Origin: Chloroflexota bacterium
Lineage (GTDB): Bacteria; Chloroflexota; Anaerolineae; Aggregatilineales; Phototrophicaceae
Length of the DNA stretch: 64,000 nucleotides
Direction of reading: 5' to 3'
Assembly (NCBI GenBank): GCA_026708115.1
Contig: JAPOVL010000035.1
Coordinates: forward strand, 146,494 to 210,493
Each line of letters begins with the position of its first letter. Position 1 is the first letter of the stretch. The translations under genes and the position numbers were made by a program. The notes beneath the pieces were generated by a model. It did not search any database, was not told where the DNA came from, and was given only the letters and a program-made list of their open reading frames with translations. Positions 19,708 to 29,047 of the stretch are shown here, in pieces.

Positions 19708-19776
19708 GTAACCATCCGGGCGTTTCAGCGCCGCGCATAGACACAGCGGGTCAAACGCCCCATAGCTTTCATAAGA

Positions 19777-21201
19777 ATGGGCAAGAGATTGGCAGATAAC
19801 GCGCGCCCCAACATTCTATTCTTGATGAGCGACCAGCATCGCGCCGACATCGCCGGCTACGCGGGTGATGAGGTTGTGAGGACACCGGTACTCGATGAGT
19901 TGGCGCGGACCGGGGTGGTCTTCAATAATGCCTACACGCCGGCACCAATTTGCATCCCCGCTAGACAAAGCATGGCGGCAGGTCAATTGCCGCGAACTTG
20001 CGGCTGCGAGGTCTTTGGGGAAGACCTGACGCCGGGTCACATGACCTTCGCGCGGCGACTGTCTCAGTATGGCTACGCGACTGTCGCCGCTGGCAAACTG
20101 CATCATAACGGTACCGATCAGATGCAAGGTTGGACGCGGCGCATCGGCGACGGGATGAGCGTGCGGCATGACTTCATCGAGGGGCGTGATTTGGAAGCCA
20201 TGCGCGACCTGCCGCTGCCCACCGAGCACAAATGGACGCAAGCCAAAGAGGTCAAGCGCGCCGGCATCGGGCAGGGTCCAATCAACGGGCATGACGCTTA
20301 CACGCTGGACGGCGCCCTGCGCTTTGTGGAGAACTTCTTCACCGATCCCTACTACGACCGCGCCATACCAGCGCGCCCGCTGATGCTGAAGGTGAGCTTT
20401 GTTCGGCCGCATGTCCCCTTCCTTACCACACACGGGAAGTTCACCTATTACCTGAACCGCGTTAGGCCCTATGTGAACGAGACAGCCTTTGACCATCCCT
20501 TTCTCAGCAGCCGCTCGGTCAAGCCCGGGGTCGATGTCAGCGAGCGCGAAATCCGCCGGGCGACGGCGGCCTATTACGGCATGGTTGAGGGAATCGATGA
20601 AGATTACGGCCGAGTGCTCGCCGCGCTTGAACATGTCGGCCAAGACCTTGATGACTGGATCATCATCTACACCAGCGATCATGGCGAGATGCTGGGGGAG
20701 CACACGCTTTGGGAGAAGACAAAGTTCTTCGAGGGCAGCGTCAAGGTTCCTTTGATCATCCGCACCCCCGGCGGCGCAAACGCGGGGCGGGTTGTCGAAG
20801 AGAATGTCAATCTGTGCGATCTATTCGCGACGATTTGTGAATTGACCGGTGTGCCGGTGGTTGACGGCTTGGACAGCCGCAGCTTGCTTCCCTTGCTGAA
20901 CAGCGATAGCGCGAACTGGGACAACGAGACCGTCTCGGCATACGGCGGCACGCATCTGGGGCATGAAGAAAACTTTGATCGTTATGAGAATCTGATGATC
21001 AAACGCGATCATCTCAAGTATCAATATTATGGGCGCGAGATGCCCGAAGTCTTGTTTGACTTGTCGCGAAATCCGGAAGAAACAATCGACTTTGTAGGTG
21101 ATCCTCGTTACCGGGATGTCCTTGCCAATTTCCGCGCGCGGCGTGGCGAATTGGGTTACGGACCCAACGCGGTCGCCGATTATCAAAACGCAGGTTATTA
21201 G
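19777..21201 (+). CDS. Type I sulfatase
   Basis: 'RPNILFLMSDQHRADIAGYAG', FGly-type motif C-I-P-A-R in 'PICIPARQSMAAGQLPRTCG', 'IIYTSDHGEMLGEHTLWEKTKFFEGSVKVPLIIR'. Confidence 0.93.
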   Translation: MGKRLADNARPNILFLMSDQHRADIAGYAGDEVVRTPVLDELARTGVVFNNAYTPAPICIPARQSMAAGQLPRTCGCEVFGEDLTPGHMTFARRLSQYGYATVAAGKLHHNGTDQMQGWTRRIGDGMSVRHDFIEGRDLEAMRDLPLPTEHKWTQAKEVKRAGIGQGPINGHDAYTLDGALRFVENFFTDPYYDRAIPARPLMLKVSFVRPHVPFLTTHGKFTYYLNRVRPYVNETAFDHPFLSSRSVKPGVDVSEREIRRATAAYYGMVEGIDEDYGRVLAALEHVGQDLDDWIIIYTSDHGEMLGEHTLWEKTKFFEGSVKVPLIIRTPGGANAGRVVEENVNLCDLFATICELTGVPVVDGLDSRSLLPLLNSDSANWDNETVSAYGGTHLGHEENFDRYENLMIKRDHLKYQYYGREMPEVLFDLSRNPEETIDFVGDPRYRDVLANFRARRGELGYGPNAVADYQNAGY

Positions 21202-21232
21202 ACTTGTGCTGTCGTCGAGAAAAGCTTGATCT

Positions 21233-22210
21233 ATGCTCTGGTACATCGCGCGGCGAATCATCTATCTGATCCCGACGCTGCTGGTCGTCTCGATTATTGC
21301 GTTTGTGGTGATTCAGTTGCCGCCCGGCGACTTCCTCGCCTCCCTGATCAGCAAAGCTGAAGAGACGGTTGATCAAGCCCAGGTTGATGCTTTGCGCGAA
21401 CGCTACGGTTTGGATGAACCGATTTATGTTCAGTATTGGAAGTGGATCAGCGGCATTATCACCAAAGGCGACTTCGGCAGATCATTCGAATGGGATAAGG
21501 ATGTCAGCGACTTGATCTGGGAGCGACTAGGCCTCACCGTGGTCATTTCGCTTTTAACGCTGGCCTTCATCTGGATTGTAGCCATACCCATTGGCATTTA
21601 TTCGGCCGTCAAGAAATACACCATTGGCGATTATGTTGTCACGGTTATCGGCTTCATCGGTCTGGCGATTCCCAATTTCCTGCTTGCGCTGGTGCTGATG
21701 TATATTGCCTTTAGGTATTTTGGGCAGAGCGTTGGCGGATTGTTTTCCCCGGAATATATAGTCGCGGATTGGTCGCTTGACCGTGTGCTCGACCTGCTCA
21801 GTCATTTGTGGCTGCCTGTCATCATACTGGGAACGGCGGGCACGGCAGCGCTGATTCGCGTGATGCGCGCGAACCTGCTCGATGAATTGTCCAAGCTCTA
21901 TGTTGACGCTGCTCGGGCGCGCGGTCTATCCGAGTTGAAACTGCTGTTCAAATATCCGGTTAGAGTGGCGCTGAATCCCTTGGTGAGCGCTGTAGCATGG
22001 GTCTTCCCGGCTTTGGTTTCCGGGTCGGCAATTACATCGATCGTCTTGAATCTGCAGACCACCGGTCCCCTGCTCTACCGTTCGCTTCAGGCGCAAGACA
22101 TGTATCTCGCCGGCAGCCTTATCCTGCTGGTCAGTGTTCTCACCATCATTGGTACGCTGGTGTCCGATATTCTGCTGGCATGGATTGATCCCAGGATACA
22201 ACTCCAATGA
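21233..22210 (+). CDS. ABC transporter permease (DppB-like)
   Basis: 'MLWYIARRIIYLIPTLLVVSIIAFVVIQLPPGDF'; binding-protein-dependent permease loop 'YVDAARARGLSELKLLFKYPVRVALNP'. Confidence 0.92.
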   Translation: MLWYIARRIIYLIPTLLVVSIIAFVVIQLPPGDFLASLISKAEETVDQAQVDALRERYGLDEPIYVQYWKWISGIITKGDFGRSFEWDKDVSDLIWERLGLTVVISLLTLAFIWIVAIPIGIYSAVKKYTIGDYVVTVIGFIGLAIPNFLLALVLMYIAFRYFGQSVGGLFSPEYIVADWSLDRVLDLLSHLWLPVIILGTAGTAALIRVMRANLLDELSKLYVDAARARGLSELKLLFKYPVRVALNPLVSAVAWVFPALVSGSAITSIVLNLQTTGPLLYRSLQAQDMYLAGSLILLVSVLTIIGTLVSDILLAWIDPRIQLQ

Positions 22211-23364
22211 CCGCCGATGCGTATCCGGCAACGGGCGACGGCGCCAGTGCCTCCGCCGAGGTCCAGGCCGAAACGCGTATTGTCGTCGCCAACCAATGGC
22301 AGTTGATCTGGTGGAAGTTCCGCAAACACCGACTGGCGATGCTTGCCGGCCTGGTCACGATACTGCTATATGTGGTGGCGCTATTTGCCGAGTTCGTCGC
22401 CCCGTATTCAGCCGGGACATATAGCGCGCAACACACCTTTCTGCCGCCGCAGAGCATAAAACTCTTCCAATGGACGGACGCCGGCTGGCGTTTTTATCCC
22501 CATGTCTATGGCCATAAGGTGCAAGTAGATCCCGAATCATTCAAGCGCACCTACATCGTGGACGAGACGATTACCTATCCGGTAGGTCTATTTGTTCGCG
22601 GCGAGGAATACAAGCTGTGGGGCCTGTTCACGCTTGATTTTCATCTGATCGGCGCGACGCAATTTGGCGACCCCGTACACCTCATCGGCACGGACAGGCT
22701 GGGGCGCGATGTGCTGAGCCGCACTATATATGGCACGAGGGTGTCGATGTCGGTCGGCCTGGTCGGCGTCGGACTAAGCTTGCTGCTGGGCGTCATTCTG
22801 GGCGGCATCTCCGGCTATTATGGCGGTTTGGTCGATAATTTGATCCAGCGCACAATCGAGATTCTGCGCTCATTGCCGACGATTCCGCTTTGGATGGGGC
22901 TGTCAGCCGCCATTCCACTGACCTGGCCACCAGTGCGCGTTTATTTTGCGATCACTGTGCTCTTGTCTTTGATCGGCTGGACAACACTCGCGCGCGAGGT
23001 GCGCGGTCGTTTCCTGTCGCTCAAGACCGAAGACTTCGTTATCGCGGCGCGCTTGGATGGCGTGCGCGAAATGCAAATCATCCTCCGCCACATGGTGCCC
23101 TCAATGACAAGTCATATCATCGCTTCTGTCACCTTGGCCATTCCAGGCATGATCCTGGCCGAGACCGCCCTGAGTTTCCTGGGCATCGGACTGCGCCCTC
23201 CCGTCGTTAGTTGGGGTGTGCTGCTGCAAGAGGCGCAAAATGTCCGCTCCATCGCGACGGCGCCCTGGCTGCTCTTCCCGGGTTTGGCGGTTGTCGTTGC
23301 CGTGTTGGCGATGAATTTCTTGGGAGACGGATTGAGAGATGCAGCCGACCCATACCAGACTTGA
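22207..23364 (+). CDS. ABC transporter permease (DppC-like)
   Basis: 'HLIGTDRLGRDVLSRTIYGTRVS', 'FVIAARLDGVREMQIILRHMVPSM'; ATGA overlap with upstream gene. Confidence 0.92.
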   Translation: MTADAYPATGDGASASAEVQAETRIVVANQWQLIWWKFRKHRLAMLAGLVTILLYVVALFAEFVAPYSAGTYSAQHTFLPPQSIKLFQWTDAGWRFYPHVYGHKVQVDPESFKRTYIVDETITYPVGLFVRGEEYKLWGLFTLDFHLIGATQFGDPVHLIGTDRLGRDVLSRTIYGTRVSMSVGLVGVGLSLLLGVILGGISGYYGGLVDNLIQRTIEILRSLPTIPLWMGLSAAIPLTWPPVRVYFAITVLLSLIGWTTLAREVRGRFLSLKTEDFVIAARLDGVREMQIILRHMVPSMTSHIIASVTLAIPGMILAETALSFLGIGLRPPVVSWGVLLQEAQNVRSIATAPWLLFPGLAVVVAVLAMNFLGDGLRDAADPYQT

Positions 23365-24412
23365 TGACTCGGCCAAAACCGATGATCAGACCTTGCTAGA
23401 CGTCAAGGACCTAAAGACGCACTTCTTCACCGATGAAGGCGTGGTGAAAGCCGTTGATGGGGTCAACCTGTCCCTAAAGCGTGGCGAGACCCTGTGTGTG
23501 GTCGGTGAATCGGGCTGCGGGAAATCGGTTACCGCGCGCTCAATTCTCCGGATCGTGCCCAGTCCAGGCAAAATTGTCTCAGGAGAGATCAACTTCCAGC
23601 AGCGAGACGGCGAAGCAATCGACCTGGCGGGGATGAACCCAAAAGGGCGCGAGATTCGCAAGATTCGCGGCGGCGAGATTAGCATGATCTTCCAAGAGCC
23701 CATGTCTTCCCTGAGCCCGGTGCATACCATCGGCAGTCAAATCATGGAAGCGATTCTGCTTCACCTGCCGGTCAGCAGACAGGAAGCCCGCAAGCGAGCG
23801 GTGTCTATGCTTGATCTGGTTGGCATCCCGCGGCCAAGCGAACAACTTGACGCCTACTCCTTTGAACTCTCGGGCGGCATGCGGCAACGCGCCATGATCG
23901 CCATTGCGCTGGCCTGCGAGCCGCAACTGCTGATTGCCGACGAACCGACAACCGCTTTGGACGTCACGACCCAGGCGAATATACTCGATCTTATTCGTGA
24001 TCTGCAGCAGGAAAGCGGCATGTCCGTGCTTTTCATCACACATGACCTTGGGGTAGTGGCCGAAATCGCCGACGAAGTTGTGGTCATGTATCTCGGGCGG
24101 GATGTTGAAAGCGGCGATGTCGATTCCATCTTCCATAATGCCAAGCATCCTTATACACGCGCGCTTCTGCAGTCAATTCCCCGCTACGACAGTCGGGAGA
24201 ATAGAAGGCTGTACTCCATTAAGGGAACGGTTCCGCATCCATTTGCCCGTCCGAATGGTTGTCCCTTTCATCCGCGCTGTGACGATTTCATCGCTAAACG
24301 CTGCGACAGCATAGACCCGCCTCGCCATAAACTTAGCCAGAGCCATAGCATCCGCTGCCTGCTTTATTCCGCCGCGGATGAAGCTCTACCCAACGAGGAT
24401 ATGCTCACTTGA
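23339..24412 (+). CDS. ABC transporter ATP-binding protein (DppD-like)
   Basis: Walker A 'GESGCGKS', signature 'LSGGMRQR', Walker B '[14 protein letters not shown]', C-terminal oligopeptide-ABC cysteine motif. Confidence 0.95.
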   Translation: MQPTHTRLDDSAKTDDQTLLDVKDLKTHFFTDEGVVKAVDGVNLSLKRGETLCVVGESGCGKSVTARSILRIVPSPGKIVSGEINFQQRDGEAIDLAGMNPKGREIRKIRGGEISMIFQEPMSSLSPVHTIGSQIMEAILLHLPVSRQEARKRAVSMLDLVGIPRPSEQLDAYSFELSGGMRQRAMIAIALACEPQLLIADEPTTALDVTTQANILDLIRDLQQESGMSVLFITHDLGVVAEIADEVVVMYLGRDVESGDVDSIFHNAKHPYTRALLQSIPRYDSRENRRLYSIKGTVPHPFARPNGCPFHPRCDDFIAKRCDSIDPPRHKLSQSHSIRCLLYSAADEALPNEDMLT

Positions 24413-25479
24413 AGGACAAATCTGAAATCATGCTGGCGGACAGCATTGAACCCTTGTTGGAGGTTCGCAATCTCCATATGCAATTTCCGATTCGGCGAGG
24501 AGCCTTTCGTCGGACGGTCGGTTTCGTCAAAGCAGTCAATAATGTCAGCTTTCACATCCGCCAGGGGGAAACCCTGAGCCTCGTAGGAGAATCCGGCTGC
24601 GGCAAGACGACAACGGGCCGCTGTATTGTACGCGTTTACGAACCGACATCAGGTCAGATTCTCTACAAGGCCGAAGAGCAAGAGCCGATTGATCTAGCCA
24701 AATTGGACAACCGCAATCTAAGACCTTTCCGCCGCCAGATTCGCATGATCTTCCAGGACCCGTTTTCGTCCTTGAATCCGCGCCTGTCAATACTGCAAAT
24801 CGTTGGCGAGTCGCTCAAAGTGAACCGTGTCGCCAGCGGATCAGACCTGGAAGACCGAGTAGCGTCGCTATTGAAGCGGGTCGGTTTAAGACCCGAATAC
24901 ATCCGACGTTATCCACACGCTTTCAGCGGTGGAGAACGCCAGCGAATCGGCATTGCGCGCGCGCTGGCTTTGAATCCGCGGCTCATTGTCGCTGACGAGG
25001 CTGTCTCCGCCCTGGATGTATCGGTACAAGCGCAGATATTGAATCTCTTGCAAGATCTACAGGAAGAGCTAAATCTGACCTATCTGTTCATCGCTCATGA
25101 CCTTAGCGTCGTGGAGCATATCAGCCATCGCGTCGCCGTTATGTATGTAGGCAAGATCGTTGAGCTGGCTACTACAGAGGACCTTTTCACAAATCCTCTG
25201 CACCCCTACACCGAAGCGCTGCTGTCGGCGGTCCCAAAGCCAGATCCGCGTCTGCGGAATAAGGGCGTTCGCATACGCCTGGAGGGTGAAGTCGCCGACC
25301 CGAGCAATCCTCCCAGCGGATGCTATTTTCAGCCTCGCTGTCCTTATGCCGAGGACCGTTGTCGACATGAAGAACCGGCCGTCCGCGAAATCGAGCCTGA
25401 TCGCTGGGTGGCTTGCCATTTTGCCGAGGAACTTAACTTGCGCGGTTTCGAAGCGATCGGGCAGTCGATGAAGAGATAA
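24409..25479 (+). CDS. ABC transporter ATP-binding protein (DppF/OppF-like)
   Basis: '[12 protein letters not shown]', '[15 protein letters not shown]', '[18 protein letters not shown]'. Confidence 0.95.
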   Translation: MKDKSEIMLADSIEPLLEVRNLHMQFPIRRGAFRRTVGFVKAVNNVSFHIRQGETLSLVGESGCGKTTTGRCIVRVYEPTSGQILYKAEEQEPIDLAKLDNRNLRPFRRQIRMIFQDPFSSLNPRLSILQIVGESLKVNRVASGSDLEDRVASLLKRVGLRPEYIRRYPHAFSGGERQRIGIARALALNPRLIVADEAVSALDVSVQAQILNLLQDLQEELNLTYLFIAHDLSVVEHISHRVAVMYVGKIVELATTEDLFTNPLHPYTEALLSAVPKPDPRLRNKGVRIRLEGEVADPSNPPSGCYFQPRCPYAEDRCRHEEPAVREIEPDRWVACHFAEELNLRGFEAIGQSMKR

Positions 25480-25512
25480 CCCTGCCCGCTTTACGCGAAA
25501 GGCACGCAAATC

Positions 25513-27591
25513 ATGTTAGAACCTGCCCATATTTTCCCGCCAGTCAGCGACGCCGCGCCGCTCGTTTACGACCCGGCTGTTCATCTCGTCGCCAATACCA
25601 TCGATAACGGCGTCTTTCACAGTGCCTGGATGTCTGCCGAGTATGCCGTCGCCTTGGTGGAGCGCGCTTCGCCAGCCGAGATTGAACGCGCTGAAGCGGT
25701 CATCAATGCCGTCCTGGATTGTCAGGATACCGATACGCGCTCGCCCCACTACGGCAACTTCAAGTGGGAGCATGAAGACGAAGCCGTTGAAGACTTGAAT
25801 GCCGTGCAATTTGTACTTGTCCGGCTGATACCGCTGCTGTTGAATCATGCCGAGCGCCTTTCCACCGAACTTGTCGAGCGCGTCAAAGCCCGCATCCAGC
25901 TGGGCTTGGACGAAATTCGCCGGATTGATGTCTCACCCAAATATTCCAATATCGTGGCGCAAGACATCGCCAATTCACTCTTGGGCGGTCAACTCTTGAA
26001 TCTGCCGGAATACGCGCAGCGCGGTGCGAAAAAACTCCGTGATTGGCTGAGCATGATCGATGAGAGCGGCATACCGCATGAGTACAACAGCCCGACATAC
26101 TCATTCGTATGTATCGAAGCGTTGCACAAGATAGTCGCGTTTTCGGAACAGTCCCAAGCCAGATTGCTGGCGCAGCTGATCATATCGCGCATCGGATTGA
26201 GCGTCGCCCTGCGTCTGCATCCCGAAACGGGCCGCCTGGCGCCGCCGCACTGCCGCGCATATTATCCGGCCTTGGTCTGCAGGACGGCTGCCGAGGTCAC
26301 CGCCTTCGCCCGGATGATCGAAGAAGGCAAACTCCCCGCCTGGCTCGAGGCAGTGCGGCAGCGCCGCCCCATCCCGCTGGAAGTGAGCGAAACCTCCGAT
26401 GCCGGCGCCAGCGTCGTTATCAGCAGCTACCTGCATTCTGAATTCAGCCTCGGCTTGGCGACGCAAGAACTGGCCACGCAATCGAACCGCTTCATCAGCA
26501 ACCAATCAAACGTCTTCTCCATCCAGTACACCAGGCAGAAGCCCAGTCCGGGCGTGGTTTTCTCCCGCTATTTGATTAATGACAAGTGGCTGGGCGACTA
26601 CCGAACCACGCCTTCGCGATCTAATGACCAGGTCTTCCGCGATGAGGGCAGTTTTCGCGGCGTGCTCGCGGGTCCGCGCGCTTTCGGCTTGTACACTTCT
26701 CGAGAATTGGATGCCTGGTCCCGCTGTTCCAGCGCCAAAGCCGTCCTGATCTGGAGCAGCGCGGAAGACGTCGATGAGATCTGGATCGATGGTACCAGCC
26801 TGGGCGACCTGCCGGCAAATGTTCCCGAGGGCGCTGCTATTGTGGTGGGATGCGGTGACGTCTATATCCTGATTCGTCCCCTCGCGCGCGCCAAGCTCGG
26901 TGTTGAGGCGCCTATTATCATTGCGGAACGACGCGGCTGTCTGGCGCTTGAGATGTACAACTATCGCGGACCTGACAAGACCTTTTGGGAATTGGCTAAT
27001 CCCGGCGCGTTTTTCCAGGGCTACGTCCATAACGGCTTCTTCGTTGAAGTCGCGGCAAAAGATCAATGCGGCAGCGCCAAAGACCTGTACGAAACCTTCG
27101 CCGCCGGGCAACTCAGCGAAGAACTGGAGGACGCGCGCACCTTTGATGGCGTCAGCCCGCGGCAATGGAGCCTGGCTTATAGCCGGGACGATCTCGCGCT
27201 TGGCATTGATGTCGATCTGATGCGCTGGCGCATCCAGCGCCGTTGGGCAGGGGGGGCGAAGCTTGGCTGCCCCATGCTGGACTCCCCAGTCGCCCGGGAG
27301 AGCCGCTCGGGACTGATTGAGCTCGGGAACGCGCGCCTGGCTTGCGGCAGGGATGCCGCCTGGCTAGTTGCCATCCCCGAAGCTGACCTATGGGTTGGCG
27401 CCTTTCATGGTCCCGAGGCCGCGGCCTTGACGCTGGACATTGCCGAAAACCAGGTCCACCTTGAAACTTTGCAAGCTGGCATGGTGCTCTGGGATAAAGG
27501 CCACGTCACCATCGACGCGCTGGGGCTGCAAGCCGAGCCGCATGTAGTCGGCGCGAAAGCCCTGCATGTCATACGCCGCGACGAGGGCTGA
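25513..27591 (+). CDS. Unassigned 692-aa protein, helical N-terminal half plus beta-rich C-terminal half (candidate polysaccharide-active enzyme)
   Basis: Long ORF in the transporter operon direction, 33 nt after the ATPase gene; aromatic/His-rich blocks 'SPHYGNFKWEHEDEAVEDLNAVQF', 'GIPHEYNSPTYSFVCIEALHKIV'; no family firmly recognised. Confidence 0.75.
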   Translation: MLEPAHIFPPVSDAAPLVYDPAVHLVANTIDNGVFHSAWMSAEYAVALVERASPAEIERAEAVINAVLDCQDTDTRSPHYGNFKWEHEDEAVEDLNAVQFVLVRLIPLLLNHAERLSTELVERVKARIQLGLDEIRRIDVSPKYSNIVAQDIANSLLGGQLLNLPEYAQRGAKKLRDWLSMIDESGIPHEYNSPTYSFVCIEALHKIVAFSEQSQARLLAQLIISRIGLSVALRLHPETGRLAPPHCRAYYPALVCRTAAEVTAFARMIEEGKLPAWLEAVRQRRPIPLEVSETSDAGASVVISSYLHSEFSLGLATQELATQSNRFISNQSNVFSIQYTRQKPSPGVVFSRYLINDKWLGDYRTTPSRSNDQVFRDEGSFRGVLAGPRAFGLYTSRELDAWSRCSSAKAVLIWSSAEDVDEIWIDGTSLGDLPANVPEGAAIVVGCGDVYILIRPLARAKLGVEAPIIIAERRGCLALEMYNYRGPDKTFWELANPGAFFQGYVHNGFFVEVAAKDQCGSAKDLYETFAAGQLSEELEDARTFDGVSPRQWSLAYSRDDLALGIDVDLMRWRIQRRWAGGAKLGCPMLDSPVARESRSGLIELGNARLACGRDAAWLVAIPEADLWVGAFHGPEAAALTLDIAENQVHLETLQAGMVLWDKGHVTIDALGLQAEPHVVGAKALHVIRRDEG

Positions 27592-27600
27592 GGCAAGGCT

Positions 27601-28749
27601 CTAGCAGGCTGGCCGCGCCGAGACCGCTGGCTTCTTGTCGCTCAGGCTATGCAGCGCGTCAAGCAGCGCTTCCAGGAAGAAATACTCGCCCCACATGACG
27701 CTCTCATTGACGCCCAAGCCTTTGTCCTGGTGATAAACCCCGCCCTGCAAGATGCCTTCCCAATTCGGCGTGTCGATTGCCAGGAAGGTTGGCTGCAAGA
27801 GCGTATCCAGAATCCTAAGCGCATGACCCCGATACATGCGCCCGCGAATAGCGTCGGTGGTCAGGTCGGCTAACTGCAAGAAAGCGCTGGCGGCAATCGC
27901 GGCCGCTGAACTTTCGTACGGGTAAGCTGGGTCCGGCTCCGACCAATCATTCGGTGGCACGCCGTGCCCGGGACTGCGTTCGATGTAAAATGCGGCGCAA
28001 TCTTCGGCCGTCTTCAGGAAGCAGCTGTCGCCAGTAAAGCGATAGACGGTGCCGAAACCGTAGATTGCCCAGGTTAAGCCCCGCGCCCAGGACGAATCGT
28101 CCCGCCAACCTTGGTGGGTCGCCTGGCGCAAAAACTCGCCTGTTTCTGTATTGAAGAGCCCTTCGTGCGCGCTGCTGCCATCGCCGCGGACCAGATAGCG
28201 GCGCGTCGTATGACAATGCCTCGCCGCGTTTTCCCATAAAGTCGCATCGCCGCTCTGCCGGGCAGCGTAGAAAATGATGCCCACATTCATCATGATATCG
28301 ATGAAGAGACTCGCGCCAGATACAAAGGAGGGCAGATATTCCCCTCTTTCACGAAAACGCGAACCGGCAGTGCGCCCAGCCTCAACGATCACATCGTTGA
28401 TGAATGCCTCCGGCGCATGATCGTGCCAACGCTTCCAGGTCGACCAAAACAGAAATCCCAGATCATGGACCGCCCTGTCCGTCTTGCGATGTTCAATCAG
28501 GCGCGAATAATGTATGGCTTGATCCCGCCACCATGATTCCTTTGTGTAGGTGTACATCAGCCACAATTGCCCGCCCAGAAAGCCTTCACACCAGTTGGTC
28601 CAGGCTTCGCCGCCATGCTTCCATTTGCCATTCTGCGTATACATGGGGAAGTAATCGGGATGGGCGGACAGCAAGCGTCGCAGTTGCTTCCCCGCAAATG
28701 CAAAGGCGCTGTGGATGCGCTCGCCCAGACGCCCTTCGTTTTGAATCAC
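27601..28749 (-). CDS. Glycoside hydrolase family 88-like (unsaturated glucuronyl hydrolase)
   Basis: 'FPMYTQNGKWKHGGEAWTNWCEGFLGGQLWLMY', 'VHDLGFLFWSTWKRWH', 'QGWRDDSSWARGLTWAIYGFGTVYRFTGD'. GTG start at 28749 chosen because AGGAGGT directly precedes it. Confidence 0.88.
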   Translation of the reverse strand: MIQNEGRLGERIHSAFAFAGKQLRRLLSAHPDYFPMYTQNGKWKHGGEAWTNWCEGFLGGQLWLMYTYTKESWWRDQAIHYSRLIEHRKTDRAVHDLGFLFWSTWKRWHDHAPEAFINDVIVEAGRTAGSRFRERGEYLPSFVSGASLFIDIMMNVGIIFYAARQSGDATLWENAARHCHTTRRYLVRGDGSSAHEGLFNTETGEFLRQATHQGWRDDSSWARGLTWAIYGFGTVYRFTGDSCFLKTAEDCAAFYIERSPGHGVPPNDWSEPDPAYPYESSAAAIAASAFLQLADLTTDAIRGRMYRGHALRILDTLLQPTFLAIDTPNWEGILQGGVYHQDKGLGVNESVMWGEYFFLEALLDALHSLSDKKPAVSARPAC

Positions 28750-29047
28750 ATTACCTCCTGCTAATATCTTTTTGGACTCCGGCCTGCCAGGATCGAATTT
28801 CACAACCAAAGATATCGAGCCGAGCCGCCTCTTCAATTGGCATGAGTTGATTATAGTGTAAAATACTTGGTGCGGACGCCTCCAGCCGCTGCAGAGCCTC
28901 TCAGTTGCTGCTGCTGATTGTCCTTGACAGCTACGGCGCCGCTGCGACCAACTCATCCCTTCATCCTTTTGACAGCCGCCATGCATTCACCTATTATATT
29001 TGGGGTAAATCGGGCTGATTCGACGACCTCGGAGTTTTACTTAACTA

